A DNA stretch of 64,000 nt from NCBI GenBank assembly GCA_009785115.1, contig WQWY01000002.1, forward strand, positions 120,446-184,445. The letters run 5' to 3'. Position numbers and translations under genes: made by a program. This DNA is from Micrococcales bacterium (GTDB taxonomy: Bacteria; Actinomycetota; Actinomycetes; Actinomycetales; Cellulomonadaceae). Shown piece by piece: positions 51,046-64,000 of the stretch. The notes beneath the pieces are model-generated. The model did no database searches and was not told the origin of the DNA. It saw only the letters and a list, made by a program, of their open reading frames with translations. How positions within the stretch are numbered: position 1 is the stretch's first letter; every line of letters starts with the position of its first letter.

Positions 51046-52134
51046 ATGAGCGAGCAGGCCGCCGCGGTCCAGGTGATGCTCGACGAGCACGCCGACCTCG
51101 AGGCACGGCTGGCCGACCCGTCGGTGCACGCCGACCCGGGCGAGGCCCGTCGGCTGGGACGCCGTTACGCCGAGCTGGGCCGTGTCGTGGCCGCCTATCG
51201 TGCCTGGCGTGCCGCTGCCGACGACGCCGAGGCCGCGACCGAGCTGGCCGACGACCCCGAGATGGCGGCGGAGGTCCCGGTGCTGCGCGCGGCCGAGCAG
51301 GAGGCCGCCGAACGTCTGCGGCAGGTGCTGGTGCCGCGCGACCCGGACGACGGCCGTGACGTGATCCTCGAGATCAAGGCCGGTGAGGGCGGCGAGGAGT
51401 CCGCCCTGTTCGCCGGCGACCTGCTGCGCATGTACACCCGGTTCGCCGAGCGGCAGGGCTGGAGCACCCAGATGCTCGACGCCACCGAGTCTGACCTGGG
51501 CGGGATCAAGGACGCCAAGGTCGCGATCAAGTCCCGTGCGAGCACCGAGGACGGGGTCTGGGCGTCGCTGAAGTACGAGGGCGGGGTGCACCGGGTGCAG
51601 CGGGTGCCGGTCACCGAGTCCGCCGGGCGCATCCACACCTCGGCCGCCGGGGTGCTGGTGCTGCCGGAGGCCGACGACCCCGACGAGATCGAGATCGACC
51701 CGAACGACCTGCGCGTCGACGTGTTCCGCTCGTCCGGGCCGGGCGGGCAGTCGGTGAACACCACTGATTCCGCGGTGCGGCTCACTCATGCGCCGACCGG
51801 CATCGTGGTGTCGATGCAGAACGAGAAGTCGCAGCTGCAGAACCGTGAGGCAGCGCTGCGCGTGCTGCGGGCCCGGCTGCTCGCGGCCCGTGCCGAGGAG
51901 GCCGCCGCCCAGGCCAGCGCCGCCCGGCGCTCGCAGGTGCGCACCGTGGACCGCTCTGAGCGCATCCGCACCTACAACTTCCCCGAGAACCGCATCGCCG
52001 ACCACCGCACCGGTTACAAGGCCTACAACCTGGACCAGGTGCTCGACGGCGACCTGGCACCGGTCATCGCCTCGGCCGTCGCCGCCGACGAGGTGGCCCG
52101 CCTGGCTGCCGCCGGCGAAGCCCCCCGCGCATGA
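51046..52134 (+). CDS. prfA: Peptide chain release factor 1
   Basis: 362 residues. GGQ motif in [17 protein letters not shown] (near 232) for peptidyl-tRNA hydrolysis, and the RF1 codon-recognition tripeptide PVT (near 187, in [14 protein letters not shown]) for UAA/UAG. ATG 51046 has GAGG 5 bases upstream; GTG 51040 would be too close. Overlaps prmC as ATGA. Confidence 0.96.
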   Translation: MSEQAAAVQVMLDEHADLEARLADPSVHADPGEARRLGRRYAELGRVVAAYRAWRAAADDAEAATELADDPEMAAEVPVLRAAEQEAAERLRQVLVPRDPDDGRDVILEIKAGEGGEESALFAGDLLRMYTRFAERQGWSTQMLDATESDLGGIKDAKVAIKSRASTEDGVWASLKYEGGVHRVQRVPVTESAGRIHTSAAGVLVLPEADDPDEIEIDPNDLRVDVFRSSGPGGQSVNTTDSAVRLTHAPTGIVVSMQNEKSQLQNREAALRVLRARLLAARAEEAAAQASAARRSQVRTVDRSERIRTYNFPENRIADHRTGYKAYNLDQVLDGDLAPVIASAVAADEVARLAAAGEAPRA

Positions 52135-53132
52135 CCGCAGACTCTTCTCCGCAGCCTCCTCCACCATCTCGTCAGGCTTCTGTCACCTCGGCGGGAGCCG
52201 CCGACGACGTGGCGCGAGACCCGACGGCGCGGGCGACGGGGGAGAGCCCGCCGTCGGTGCGGCGGCTGGTCGAGGGAGCCACGGCGCTGCTCGCCGAGGC
52301 TGGGGTGGCCTCGCCTCGCGTCGACGCGACGGCCCTGGCGGCGCACGCGCTGGGGGTCGAGCGGGTGGTGCTCGCCCTGCTGCCAGAGGCTCCGCCCGAG
52401 GGGTTCCAGGCTCGGTACGCCGCGCTGGTCGAGCGGCGTCGCCAGCGCGAGCCGCTCCAGCACATCGTGGGGACGACGGGTTTTCGGCACCTGACGCTGA
52501 GGGTCGCGCCTGGTGTCTTCGTGCCTCGCCCAGAGACGGAGACCGTGGCTCAGCACGCCATCGACGAGGCCGCTCGGGTCGCTGCGACCGGGGTGGTGCC
52601 CCTCGTGGTCGACCTGTGCTGCGGCAGCGGTGCCGTCGCGCTGTCGGTGGCCGACGAGGTGCCCGGTGCGCACGTCGTCGCGGTGGACCTCTCGGCGGAC
52701 GCGGTAGCGCTCACCCGGCGCAACAGCGAGGAGACAGGCCTCGCGCTGCGGGTCGAGCCGGGTGACGTGCGCGACCCCGGGCTGCTTGCCGACCTGGCGG
52801 GCACGGTGGACGTCGTCGTGGCCAACCCTCCCTACATCCCGCCCGACCAGGTACCGGTAGACCCGGAGGTGCGCGACCACGACCCAGACCTGGCGCTGTA
52901 CGGCGGGGGAGCCGACGGCCTGGAGGTTCCTCGGGCCGTGATCGCCGCCGCTGCCCGTCTGCTGCGCCCTGGTGGTCTGCTGGTCATGGAGCACGCCGAG
53001 GTGCAGGCCGCCGCCGTCCGGGTCATGGCCTGCGCCGACGGTGCCCTGGTCGACGCGGCGACGATCACCGACCTGGCCGGCCGTCCTCGGGCGCTGCTGG
53101 CCCGCCGTGCCGACGCAGCGGCACGGGCGTGA
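52131..53132 (+). CDS. prmC: Release factor glutamine methyltransferase
   Basis: 333 residues. Methylates the Gln of the GGQ motif of RF1/RF2 with SAM; cotranslated with its substrate gene prfA. SAM-binding [11 protein letters not shown] and catalytic NPPY (about 231-234) are present. The N-terminal 45 residues are Ser/Pro-rich and extra compared with E. coli PrmC. Confidence 0.95.
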   Translation: MTADSSPQPPPPSRQASVTSAGAADDVARDPTARATGESPPSVRRLVEGATALLAEAGVASPRVDATALAAHALGVERVVLALLPEAPPEGFQARYAALVERRRQREPLQHIVGTTGFRHLTLRVAPGVFVPRPETETVAQHAIDEAARVAATGVVPLVVDLCCGSGAVALSVADEVPGAHVVAVDLSADAVALTRRNSEETGLALRVEPGDVRDPGLLADLAGTVDVVVANPPYIPPDQVPVDPEVRDHDPDLALYGGGADGLEVPRAVIAAAARLLRPGGLLVMEHAEVQAAAVRVMACADGALVDAATITDLAGRPRALLARRADAAARA

Positions 53133-53145
53133 CAGACTCGCGGGC

Positions 53146-53820
53146 GTGACAGACTCAGGACCCGTGGACGACGACCGCGTGTGGGACGTGCAAGACCAGG
53201 CGAGCCGCGCTCCGGCGCTGGCGGCGGCGACAGAGGCGGTGCGACGCGGCGCCCTCGTGGTGCTGCCGACCGACACCGTCTACGGGGTCGGTGCCGACGC
53301 CTCGTCCCCGGCGGCGGTCACAGCCCTGCTCGCCGCCAAGGGGCGCGGTCGCCATCACCCTCCGCCTGTGCTGATCGGTGATCCGCGGGCGATCTACGGG
53401 CTGGGCCGCGACGTGTCTGCTGAGGCGTTCGCGCTGGCTGACGCGTTCTGGCCCGGGGCCCTGACCCTGGTGGTCACGGCGCAGGCCGGGCTGACCTGGG
53501 ACCTCGGTGACACCGGCGGGACGCTGGCCCTGCGCGTGCCCGACCACGACGTGGCCCGCGAGCTGCTGCGGAGCACCGGCCCGCTGGCGGTCTCCAGCGC
53601 GAACCGCACCGGGGAGCCCGCGGCGACCACGGCGGCCGAGGCCCGCGTGCAGCTCGGCAGCTCGGTCGAGGTGTACCTCGACGCGGGCCCGACGCCGGGT
53701 CAGGTCGCCTCGACCATCGTGGACGCCCGCACGCTGCGGGTGCTGCGTCTGGGTGCGATCAGCCTCGAGGCGCTGCGCGAGGTCGCCGACGTCGTGGCCG
53801 ACGTGGAGGCCGACGAGTGA
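53146..53820 (+). CDS. L-threonylcarbamoyladenylate synthase (Sua5/YrdC)
   Basis: 224 residues. Uses threonine, bicarbonate and ATP for the t6A37 modification of ANN-decoding tRNAs. VLPTDTVYGVGADA, KGRGRHHPPPVLIGD, FWPGALTLVV and PLAVSSANRTGEPAATTA are family motifs. The start lies within a 16-base tandem duplication (CGGGCGTGACAGACTC at 53125-53140 and 53142-53157); only the second GTG continues. Stop overlaps wecA start (GTGA). Confidence 0.92.
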   Translation: MTDSGPVDDDRVWDVQDQASRAPALAAATEAVRRGALVVLPTDTVYGVGADASSPAAVTALLAAKGRGRHHPPPVLIGDPRAIYGLGRDVSAEAFALADAFWPGALTLVVTAQAGLTWDLGDTGGTLALRVPDHDVARELLRSTGPLAVSSANRTGEPAATTAAEARVQLGSSVEVYLDAGPTPGQVASTIVDARTLRVLRLGAISLEALREVADVVADVEADE

Positions 53821-54923
53821 CGTATCTGTTCGTCATCGTCGCTGCCGCCACGGTCACCTACCTGCTGACGCCGGTGGCGCGCTGGTTGGCCGTGCGCTGG
53901 GGCGCGATCACCGCCGTGCGTCAGCGCGACGTGCACACCGTGCCGACGCCGCGGATGGGTGGGGTGGCGATGTACGCGGGCATCGTCGTGGCGTTCTTGC
54001 TGGTGTCGAACACGGAGTTCATGGCCGGGGTGTTCGTCGACATCCGGCCGATCGTCGGCATCCTGGGTGGCGCCGGGCTGGTCGCCGCGCTCGGGGTGAT
54101 CGACGACATCTACGACCTGGACTGGCTGACCAAGCTGCTCGGGCAGGTGCTCGCGGCCGGGTTCATGACCTCGCAGGGTGTCCTGCTCTACCAGCTGCCG
54201 ATCGGCGGGATCACGGCTGCTTCGAACCGGCTGTGGGTGATCGTCACGATCATCGCGGTGGTCGTCTGCATGAACGCGGTGAACTTCGTCGACGGTCTGG
54301 ACGGCCTGGCGGCCGGGGTGCTGGCCATCGGCGGCGTCGCGTTCTTCGTCTACACCTACATGCTCACCCGGCAGACCAGCGCCGACTACTCGAACCTGGC
54401 AGCGCTGGTGATCGCGGCCCTGGTCGGGGCGTGCCTCGGTTTCCTGCCGCACAACCTCTCGCCGGCCCGCATCTTCATGGGTGATTCTGGCGCGCTGATG
54501 CTCGGCTTCACGTTCACCGCCGCCGCGATCGTGGTCACCGGGCAGATCGACCCCGGGACGGTGACCGAGCGGGTGTCCTTCCCGGCGATCGTGCCGATCC
54601 TGCTGCCGGTCGCGGTGCTGATCCTGCCGCTGCTGGACATGGCGATGGCGGTGGTCCGGCGGGTGGGTCGTGGGCACAGCCCGTTCCACGCCGACCGCAT
54701 GCACCTGCACCACCGGCTGCTGTCGTTGGGCCACACGGAGCGTCGCGCGGTGGCCATCATGTACGTCTGGACGGCGGTGTTCGCTTTTGGGGTCGCAGCC
54801 CTGGTCCAATGGTCGACGACGGCCGTGCTGATCGGGCTGGCCCTCGGGGTGGTCGTCGCCACCGTGCTCACTCTCGGCCCGCTGCGCGGGCGCCGTACCG
54901 ACCAGGAGGTCACCGCACCATGA
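53817..54923 (+). CDS. wecA: Undecaprenyl-phosphate GlcNAc-1-phosphate transferase family
   Basis: 368 residues, about eleven membrane segments. Transfers a GlcNAc-1-P-like sugar phosphate to undecaprenyl phosphate to start wall polymer synthesis. PRMGG, LGVIDDIYDLDWLTKL, NAVNFVDGLDGLAAG, FMGDSGALMLGF and the HxHH loop HADRMHLHHRLL are all present. Location just before atpI is conserved in Actinobacteria (Rv1302 relation). Overlaps atpI as ATGA. Confidence 0.93.
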   Translation: MTYLFVIVAAATVTYLLTPVARWLAVRWGAITAVRQRDVHTVPTPRMGGVAMYAGIVVAFLLVSNTEFMAGVFVDIRPIVGILGGAGLVAALGVIDDIYDLDWLTKLLGQVLAAGFMTSQGVLLYQLPIGGITAASNRLWVIVTIIAVVVCMNAVNFVDGLDGLAAGVLAIGGVAFFVYTYMLTRQTSADYSNLAALVIAALVGACLGFLPHNLSPARIFMGDSGALMLGFTFTAAAIVVTGQIDPGTVTERVSFPAIVPILLPVAVLILPLLDMAMAVVRRVGRGHSPFHADRMHLHHRLLSLGHTERRAVAIMYVWTAVFAFGVAALVQWSTTAVLIGLALGVVVATVLTLGPLRGRRTDQEVTAP

Positions 54924-55480
54924 GCTCGACAGACTCCGGGAGCTCGACAGGCTCCGGCTCTTCTCGTTCCCTGTTCCAGCCGTCGTCCGCGTCGGTCGAC
55001 GCGCGCGGTGCGTTCCGCCAGGCGCTGCGGTTCATGGTGATCCTGCTCGTCGGTCTGACGGTGGTCGGGCTGCCCGTCGGGTGGTTCGTCGCCGGCTGGC
55101 CCGGTCTCGTCGGGGCGCTGGTGGGTGTGGCCCTGGCGCTGGTGTTCTCGGGCACCACGGTGCTGTCGGTGCTGCGCACGGCCGACGCCGGCCCCGCCCG
55201 CATGGTCACGGTGGTGATGGGCGCCTGGATGGTGAAGGTCATCATCGTGTTCGTGGTGCTGCTGGTCATCGCCCAGATCGACTACTTCGACGACCGCGCG
55301 CGCATGGTGCTCGGTCTGGTGCTGATCGCCGGGGTCGTGGGCTCGGCGGTGCTCGACTACGTGGCGGTGTCCCGGGCCCGCATCCCCTACGCGGGCGGTG
55401 AAGGGGACGAAAGCCCTGTCGCGGATGGTGAGACGGGTGGTGAGGAGGACGGCTCCGATGGGCTAGGATTCCCCCGTTAG
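54920..55480 (+). CDS. atpI: ATP synthase protein I-like membrane protein
   Basis: 186 residues. A Ser/Gly-rich N-terminal tail, four membrane segments (about 37-58, 60-80, 95-117, 123-145) and an acidic Gly-rich C-terminal tail. AtpI-type proteins help c-ring assembly. ATG 54920 has AGGAGG upstream. First gene of the ATP synthase cluster. Confidence 0.85.
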   Translation: MSSTDSGSSTGSGSSRSLFQPSSASVDARGAFRQALRFMVILLVGLTVVGLPVGWFVAGWPGLVGALVGVALALVFSGTTVLSVLRTADAGPARMVTVVMGAWMVKVIIVFVVLLVIAQIDYFDDRARMVLGLVLIAGVVGSAVLDYVAVSRARIPYAGGEGDESPVADGETGGEEDGSDGLGFPR

Positions 55481-55539
55481 GGCCCCCCGGTGCTCGCGCG
55501 AAGGAGCGTGCTGCAGCACCCAGACCCGAGGAGCTTCCA

Positions 55540-57204
<1,665 letters not shown>

Positions 57205-57205
<1 letters not shown>

Positions 57206-58017
57206 TGCGCGGGACGTCGCGAGCGTCGCTCGCCGTGCTCAGCCGTACCTGGGAGCCCGCGGTGAGCAAGGCGAAGGGCCGGGCGCTCGATCTGGGCACG
57301 CAGCTGTTCGCCGTCGTCGACGCTCTCGACGCCACCCCGTCGTTGCTGCGCGCCTTGTCTGACCCGGCGGCCGCCGGTGACGCCAAGGCCCAGCTCGTGG
57401 CGGACGTGCTCACCGCGGCCGACAAGCGGGTGGTCGCCGTGGTCCAGGAGGCCGCGCGCCAGCGCTGGTCCGCCGACCGTGACCTCGCTGACGCTCTGGA
57501 GACCCTCGGCCGCTCGGCCGTGCTCGGCGCTGCCGAGGCGGCGGGCGAGCTCGACACGGTCGAGGAAGAGCTGTTCCGGCTCACCCGTGCTCTGAACGGG
57601 CAGCGTGAGGTCCGTGCGGCGCTCACCGACCCGATGGCACCGCCCGCGAGCCGTGCCGACCTGGTCGAGGCGATCTTTGGCGGGGGTGCTAGGGCCGCGA
57701 CCTTGGCCCTGACCCGTCGGGCCGCCGCCGCACCTCGCGGGCACCGGTTCGTCGCGGCTCTGGGTCACCTGACCGACCTCATCGCCGAGCGCCGTGACCG
57801 TCAGGTCGCGAACGTGATGACGGCCTCGCCCCTCACCGACGCCCAGGCTGGCCGGCTCAAGCAGCTGCTCGGTCGGGTGCTCGGTCGCGAGGTGGCGCTC
57901 AACATCACCGTGGACTCCCGTGTGGTCGGGGGTCTGAAGGTGCAGTCCGGCGCGGACGTGGTCGACGCCACCGTGCTCGCCCGCCTGGCAGACGCACGTC
58001 GGCAGCTAGCCAGCTGA
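57205..58017 (+). CDS. atpH: ATP synthase F1 subunit delta
   Basis: 270 residues, typical of the long actinobacterial delta. Binds the top of F1 to the b stalk. Conserved C-terminal [30 protein letters not shown] is present. ATG 57205 overlaps the atpF stop. Confidence 0.95.
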
Positions 58018-58073
58018 CCAGACCAAGCCCGAAGCGATCCGCACACCCGTGCGACGAGGAGAAGATAGAGACG

Positions 58074-59699
58074 ATGGTTGAGTTGACGATCCGGCCGGAG
58101 GAGATCCGCGCCGCGCTGGACACCTTCGTGAAGTCGTACGAGCCCAAGGGCCCGGCGACCGAGGAGGTGGGTCGCGTCTCGCTGGCAGCCGACGGTATCG
58201 CCCAGGTCGAGGGCCTGCCCGGCACCATGGCCAACGAGCTGCTCAAGTTCCAGGACGGCACCCTCGGCCTGGCCCTCAACCTTGACGTGCGAGAGATCGG
58301 CGTCGTGGTGCTGGGTGAGTTCGCGGGGATCGAGGAGGGCCAGGAGGTCCGCCGGACCGGCGAGGTGCTCTCGGTGCCGGTCGGTGACGGCTACCTGGGC
58401 CGCACGGTCGACCCGCTGGGCAACCCGATCGACGGCCTGGGCGAGATCGCCACCGAGGGTCGTCGTGCCCTGGAGCTCCAGGCACCGGGCGTGATGGCGC
58501 GCAAGTCGGTGCACGAGCCGCTGCAGACTGGCATCAAGGCGATCGACTCGATGATCCCGATCGGGCGCGGGCAGCGTCAGCTCATCATCGGTGACCGCCA
58601 GACCGGCAAGACGGCCATCGCGATCGACACGATCATCAACCAGAAGGCGAACTGGGACTCTGGCGACCCGAACAAGCAGGTGCGCTGCATCTACGTGGCG
58701 GTCGGTCAGAAGGGCTCGACCATCGCCAGCGTGCGCGGCGCCCTGGAGGAGTCTGGCGCGCTGGAGTACACCACCATCGTCGCCGCGCCCGCGTCCGACC
58801 CGGCCGGGTACAAGTACCTCGCCCCCTACACCGGGTCCGCGATCGGGCAGCACTGGATGTACCAGGGCAAGCACGTCCTGATCATCTTCGACGACCTGTC
58901 CAAGCAGGCCGAGGCCTACCGCGCGGTGTCGCTGCTGCTGCGCCGCCCGCCGGGTCGTGAGGCCTACCCGGGCGACGTGTTCTACCTGCACAGCCGCCTG
59001 CTGGAGCGTTGCGCCAAGCTCTCTGACGAGCTGGGCGCTGGTTCGATGACGGGTCTGCCGATCATCGAGACCAAGGCCAACGACGTCTCGGCCTACATCC
59101 CGACCAACGTGATCTCGATCACCGACGGGCAGATCTTCTTGCAGTCCGACCTGTTCAACGCCGACCAGCGTCCTGCGGTCGACGTCGGTATCTCCGTCTC
59201 CCGTGTCGGTGGTGCCGCCCAGGTGAAGGCCATGAAGGCGGTCTCCGGGACGCTGAAGCTGGACCTGGCGCAGTACCGCTCGCTCGAGGCGTTCGCGATG
59301 TTCGCCTCTGACCTGGACGCCGCCTCGCGGGCCCAGCTCACGCGTGGTGCTCGCCTGATGGAGCTGCTCAAGCAGGGCCAGTACTCGCCGTACCCGGTCG
59401 CTGACCAGGTCGCCGCGATCTGGGCCGGCACCAAGGGCAAGCTCGACGACGTGCCGATCCAGGACGTCAAGCGTTTCGAGTCCGACCTCCTCGACCACCT
59501 GCGCCGCAACACCTCGGTGCTGGCGACGATCGACGACACCGGCAAGCTCGAGCAGGACACCGAAGAGGCGTTGAGCCGCGCGGTGGACGAGTTCCGCGAG
59601 AGCTTCCTCACCTTCGACGGCCACTCGCTCGCGGGTGGCGACGACGGTGAGGACGTCGAGATCGAGCAGGAGCAGATCGTCCGGCAGAAGAAGGCCTGA
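58074..59699 (+). CDS. atpA: ATP synthase F1 subunit alpha
   Basis: 541 residues. Non-catalytic nucleotide subunit. Walker [12 protein letters not shown] (about 171-181), [10 protein letters not shown] and [18 protein letters not shown] are diagnostic. An acidic C-terminal extension ([12 protein letters not shown]) follows the core. Confidence 0.97.
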   Translation: MVELTIRPEEIRAALDTFVKSYEPKGPATEEVGRVSLAADGIAQVEGLPGTMANELLKFQDGTLGLALNLDVREIGVVVLGEFAGIEEGQEVRRTGEVLSVPVGDGYLGRTVDPLGNPIDGLGEIATEGRRALELQAPGVMARKSVHEPLQTGIKAIDSMIPIGRGQRQLIIGDRQTGKTAIAIDTIINQKANWDSGDPNKQVRCIYVAVGQKGSTIASVRGALEESGALEYTTIVAAPASDPAGYKYLAPYTGSAIGQHWMYQGKHVLIIFDDLSKQAEAYRAVSLLLRRPPGREAYPGDVFYLHSRLLERCAKLSDELGAGSMTGLPIIETKANDVSAYIPTNVISITDGQIFLQSDLFNADQRPAVDVGISVSRVGGAAQVKAMKAVSGTLKLDLAQYRSLEAFAMFASDLDAASRAQLTRGARLMELLKQGQYSPYPVADQVAAIWAGTKGKLDDVPIQDVKRFESDLLDHLRRNTSVLATIDDTGKLEQDTEEALSRAVDEFRESFLTFDGHSLAGGDDGEDVEIEQEQIVRQKKA

Positions 59700-59700
59700 C

Positions 59701-60597
59701 GTGGGAGGTTCGCAACGCGTCTATCGCCAGCGCATCCGCTCCACGCGGTCGCTGAGCAAGATGTTCCGTGCTCAAGAGCTGATCGCGGCCTCGCGCATCG
59801 GCAAGGCGCGCGATCGCATGATGCACGCCCTGCCGTACTCGCGGGCGATCACCCGTGCGGTCTCGGCGGTGGCGTCGCACTCTCACGTGACGCACCACTA
59901 CCTGTCCGAGCGCAAGGACACGGACCGGGTCGCGGTGCTGCTCATCGCGTCGGACCGTGGCATGGCAGGCGCCTACTCGGCCACGGTGATCCGTGAGACC
60001 GAGCGGCTGCTCGGGCGCCTCGGTGAGGCAGGCAAGCAGGTGGACCTGTACGTCTCCGGGCGTCGCGCCATCGCCTACTACCAGTTCCGAGGCCGTGAGC
60101 TCGCCGGGCAGTGGCAGAGCGAGTCTGACTCGCCGTCGACGGAGGTCGCCGAGGAGATCGCGGACACGCTGCTGGCCGCGTTCGACTCCCCGGCGGACTC
60201 CGGCGGGGTCAGCGAGGTGCACGTCGTGTACACGCACTTCGTCAACATGGTCACCCAGCGTCCGCAGATCATCCGCATGCTCCCGATGGAGATCGTGGAG
60301 GGAGTGACAGAGCCCGGCGAGTCCGAGGTCCTGCCGCTCTACGAGTTCGAGCCGTCTGCTGAGCAGGTGCTCGACGAGCTGCTGCCGCGCTACGTCCGCG
60401 CGCGGATCTTCAGCAGCATGCTCCAGGCTGCCGCGTCGGAGCTGGCCTCGCGCCAGCGCGCCATGCACACCGCCACAGAGAATGCCGAAGACCTCATCCG
60501 CACCTACACCCGGCTGGCCAACCAGGCCCGTCAGGGTGAGATCACCCAGGAGATCTCCGAGATCGTCTCCGGCGCCGATGCGCTCGCGGCGTCCTAG
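59701..60597 (+). CDS. atpG: ATP synthase F1 subunit gamma
   Basis: 298 residues. Rotor shaft: N-terminal helix RVYRQRIRSTRSLSKMFRAQELIAASRIGKA and C-terminal helix AASELASRQRAMHTATENAEDLI. GTG 59701 one base after the atpA stop, with GAAGG upstream. Confidence 0.96.
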   Translation: MGGSQRVYRQRIRSTRSLSKMFRAQELIAASRIGKARDRMMHALPYSRAITRAVSAVASHSHVTHHYLSERKDTDRVAVLLIASDRGMAGAYSATVIRETERLLGRLGEAGKQVDLYVSGRRAIAYYQFRGRELAGQWQSESDSPSTEVAEEIADTLLAAFDSPADSGGVSEVHVVYTHFVNMVTQRPQIIRMLPMEIVEGVTEPGESEVLPLYEFEPSAEQVLDELLPRYVRARIFSSMLQAAASELASRQRAMHTATENAEDLIRTYTRLANQARQGEITQEISEIVSGADALAAS

Positions 60598-62139
<1,542 letters not shown>

Positions 62140-62167
62140 CGCCGCGACGACGAGGATCGGAGGAGCG

Positions 62168-62446
62168 GTGGCACTGGAAGTCGACATCGTCGACACCGAA
62201 GGGACCGTCTGGTCAGGGACAGCGGCCCGGGTGATCGCGCCCGCGGGCGGCGGCGAGATGGGCATCCTGGCCGGGCACGTCCCGGTGCTGTCTGTGCTGA
62301 AGCCCGGTGACATACGAGTGCTGGAGCCGGAGGCCAAGGACGCGATGCGCTGGCACGTCACCGGCGGTTTCTTCTCGGTCGACTCCGACCAGGTGACGAT
62401 CGTCGTCGACGAGGCCGTGCAGGTGACGGCCGAGACAGCACACTGA
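62168..62446 (+). CDS. atpC: ATP synthase F1 subunit epsilon, short form
   Basis: 92 residues. Only the N-terminal beta sandwich (DIVDTEGTVWSGTAARVIAPAGGGEMGILAGHVPVLSVL) is present. The C-terminal helical hairpin that inhibits ATP hydrolysis in longer epsilons is missing, so that brake is absent. GTG 62168 has GGAGGAG. Confidence 0.94.
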   Translation: MALEVDIVDTEGTVWSGTAARVIAPAGGGEMGILAGHVPVLSVLKPGDIRVLEPEAKDAMRWHVTGGFFSVDSDQVTIVVDEAVQVTAETAH

Positions 62447-62450
62447 CGTC

Positions 62451-62888
62451 ATGGCCGGGACGCGCCTGGTGGTGCTGCTGCTCGCAGCGGTAGCCCTGGG
62501 CGCCGTCCTGGCCGTCGGCGTGGTGTGGCTGCGCCGGATGTCGCTCCTCGGTCACCGGCCTGGCACCTTCCGGTGCTGGGTCGGTGCGTCCACCGCTGGT
62601 CCCTGGAGGCCGGGTCTGGCCGAGTACTCGGAAGACAGGCTCTCCTGGTGGCCCCGTTTCTCTCTGGGCGGGGCGGAGCGCTGGCAGCGCTCGTGCCTCG
62701 AGGTCGCCTCACGCGTCCAGTCGTCCTCGTTGGGCGCGGGCGGTGAGCCGATGCTGGTGCTGAGCTGCAGCATGACGAGGCCGGACGAGGCTCCGGAGAA
62801 CCTCTACCTGCTGGTCGAGGACGCGGCCTCGGCAGGCCTCACCTCGTGGCTCGAGGCCACCCCGCGTCCTCCCCAGCACCTCATCTAG
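62451..62888 (+). CDS. DUF2550 family protein
   Basis: 145 residues: one N-terminal membrane segment (about 5-27) then a soluble domain with GTFRCWVG, WRPGLAEYSEDRLSWWPRFSLG. DUF2550 genes sit beside atpC across Actinobacteria; function unknown. Starts 4 bases after the atpC stop. Confidence 0.9.
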   Translation: MAGTRLVVLLLAAVALGAVLAVGVVWLRRMSLLGHRPGTFRCWVGASTAGPWRPGLAEYSEDRLSWWPRFSLGGAERWQRSCLEVASRVQSSSLGAGGEPMLVLSCSMTRPDEAPENLYLLVEDAASAGLTSWLEATPRPPQHLI

Positions 62889-62975
62889 AGCAGGGCGCGT
62901 GCCCGCCCGTCCCCTGGGGGACGTAGGACGTCCCGCACGCTACGCCCGCACACGGAATCGGGAGACACCCTCACC

Positions 62976-63671
62976 ATGCGTCTCGTCGTCGCCGAGTGCG
63001 CCGCACGGTATACCGGTCGCCTCTCCGCCTACCTGCCACGCGCGACGCGTCTGCTGCTGGTCAAGGCGGACGGGTCTGTGCTGCTGCACTCCGACGGCGG
63101 CTCGTACAAGCCGCTGAACTGGATGAGCCCGCCGTGCTCGCTCTCGTCTGAGGAGCCGACGGACGACCAGCGCTCCGACGGGGTGACCGAGGTCTGGACC
63201 GTGCAGCACCAGAAGTCTGACGACCGCCTGGTCATCGAGATCTACGACGTCGCCCACGACTCCGCCCACGACCTCGGGCAGGACCCGGGCCTGGTCAAGG
63301 ACGGCGTCGAGGCCCACCTGCAGAAGTTGTTGGCCGAGCAGATCGAGCTTCTCGGACCCGGGCACACCCTGGTCCGCCGGGAGTACCCGACAGCGATCGG
63401 ACCGGTCGACATCCTGGCCCGCGACCCCTCGGGCGGCACCGTGGCCGTCGAGATCAAACGACGTGGCGACATCGACGGGGTGGAACAGCTGACCCGCTAC
63501 CTGGACCTGCTGTCCCGAGACCCGTTGCTCTCGCCGGTGCGGGGAGTGTTCGCCGCGCAGGAGATCAAGCGCCAGGCCCGCGTCCTGGCCGCAGACCGTG
63601 GCATCTCCTGCCTGGTGCTCGACTACGACGCCCTGCGTGGGGTGGATGATTCGTCGTCGCGGCTGTTCTGA
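62976..63671 (+). CDS. nucS: NucS/EndoMS mismatch endonuclease
   Basis: 231 residues. Cleaves both strands at G-T, G-G and T-T mismatches, replacing MutS/MutL in Actinobacteria. N-terminal DNA-binding domain ([21 protein letters not shown]), then the catalytic RecB-like core: [13 protein letters not shown] (Asp), [13 protein letters not shown] (Glu/Lys), QLTRYLDLL. The C-terminus SSSRLF resembles the clamp-binding tail. Confidence 0.95.
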   Translation: MRLVVAECAARYTGRLSAYLPRATRLLLVKADGSVLLHSDGGSYKPLNWMSPPCSLSSEEPTDDQRSDGVTEVWTVQHQKSDDRLVIEIYDVAHDSAHDLGQDPGLVKDGVEAHLQKLLAEQIELLGPGHTLVRREYPTAIGPVDILARDPSGGTVAVEIKRRGDIDGVEQLTRYLDLLSRDPLLSPVRGVFAAQEIKRQARVLAADRGISCLVLDYDALRGVDDSSSRLF

Positions 63672-64000
63672 CGGTTTTGCTCGCGGGGGCCTGGGGTGGC
63701 CGGGGCGGTGGTCTGATCGCGACGCAGTCCCCCGCCCAGCTGCGCAGGGCTCCCGCCAGACCCGATGCCAGCGCCGCGATCAGACCACCGCCCCGGCCGC
63801 TTGGCATGGTGCCTCTCCGGCGGTGGGTGAGGTCTTGCTGGACTCCTCGCGACGGCCTTCGGCCTTCGCGCCGCTGGGGGCCGACTGAAATTGTCGGCCG
63901 AGAGTTGCAATTTCGTGGGGGGGGGGGGGGAGTTTCTTTGGCTATTACTCATCCGGGGGTGCCTGGCTCCAGCATGTCTGGCCCCGTCCCCCCGCCCCCC
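63672..64000. other. Gene-free right end of window
   Basis: No credible gene on either strand. It holds the 24-bp inverted repeat at 63698-63798, a short GAAATTG/CAATTTC pair around 63887-63914, a run of 14 G (63917-63930) and C-rich sequence at the very end. Confidence 0.6.
63698..63798 (+). terminator. Perfect 24-bp inverted repeat after nucS
   Basis: 63698-63721 pairs exactly with 63775-63798 (outer arm GGCCGGGGCGGTGGTCTGATC...), spacer 53 bases. It begins 27 bases past the nucS stop. It could end the atp-nucS transcript, though the long spacer is unusual for a terminator; a remnant of a mobile or repetitive element is the alternative. Confidence 0.5.

Noticed and set aside
49124..51106. 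660-residue minus-strand ORF
   Set aside because: Shadow of rho and rpmE; no motif, and rho is certain.
57801..59624. 607-residue minus-strand ORF
   Set aside because: Antisense shadow of atpA and atpH caused by GC-rich codon bias.

Overview
High-GC, actinobacterial chromosome. NucS, a DUF2550 protein beside atpC, a Gln/Arg-rich insertion in Rho, acyl-CoA carboxylase epsilon, many GTG starts and many leaderless promoters all point to Actinomycetota. The order argS-lysA-hom-thrC-thrB-rho-rpmE-prfA-prmC-sua5-wecA-atpIBEFHAGDC-nucS fits Micrococcales (Cellulomonas/Sanguibacter-like). The genus is my inference.

Layout. 1-3842 (minus): tightly coupled operon for a secreted small protein, two lipoproteins, a periplasmic adaptor with a peptidoglycan-binding domain and an ABC ATPase cut by the window edge. 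4015-7438: purine nucleoside phosphorylase, acyl-CoA carboxylase alpha chain, Maf pyrophosphatase. 7536-13802: VKOR protein, DUF885 peptidase-like protein, SLC10-type transporter, and a PrsW-type intramembrane protease fused to an extra C-terminal region with a small gene right behind it. 14028-15820: carboxylase epsilon and beta subunits. 15991-18474: EspC-like / alpha-beta hydrolase / YbaB-like cassette, possibly a type VII secretion effector set. 18584-23167: biotin ligase, Dabb protein, zinc uptake operon znuA-znuC-znuB and divergent zur with a palindrome between them. 23328-24298: PD-(D/E)XK-like gene and a repeat cluster.

24299-39374: a complete 15.0-kb integrative conjugative element inserted in the 3' end of tRNA-Arg(CCG), bounded by 44-bp direct repeats. 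From the left: a PP2C-like phosphatase and a helix-turn-helix regulator (minus strand); a type IV secretion operon (small membrane protein, TcpE-like, 50-residue P-loop microprotein, VirB4-like ATPase, VirB6-like, TcpC-like, transglycosylase/VanY hydrolase); then an actinomycete AICE module (pra, two small genes, FtsK/TraB, a 43-residue gene, RepSA, Xis, Int). Both plus-strand operons start from near-identical promoter/operator modules, and the first also overlaps the promoter of the divergent regulator. This suggests one repressor controls both transfer and replication/excision.

39421-48406: GntR regulator, argS-lysA, a Phd/RelE toxin-antitoxin pair, a membrane protein, and hom-thrC-thrB. 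48713-63671: rho, rpmE, prfA-prmC-sua5-wecA, the ATP synthase operon (atpB apparently starting at CTG), DUF2550 and nucS. The last 330 bases hold a 24-bp inverted repeat and a run of 14 G. Overlapping stop/start codons (GTGA, ATGA, TGATG) are used throughout, so many short genes can be placed with confidence.
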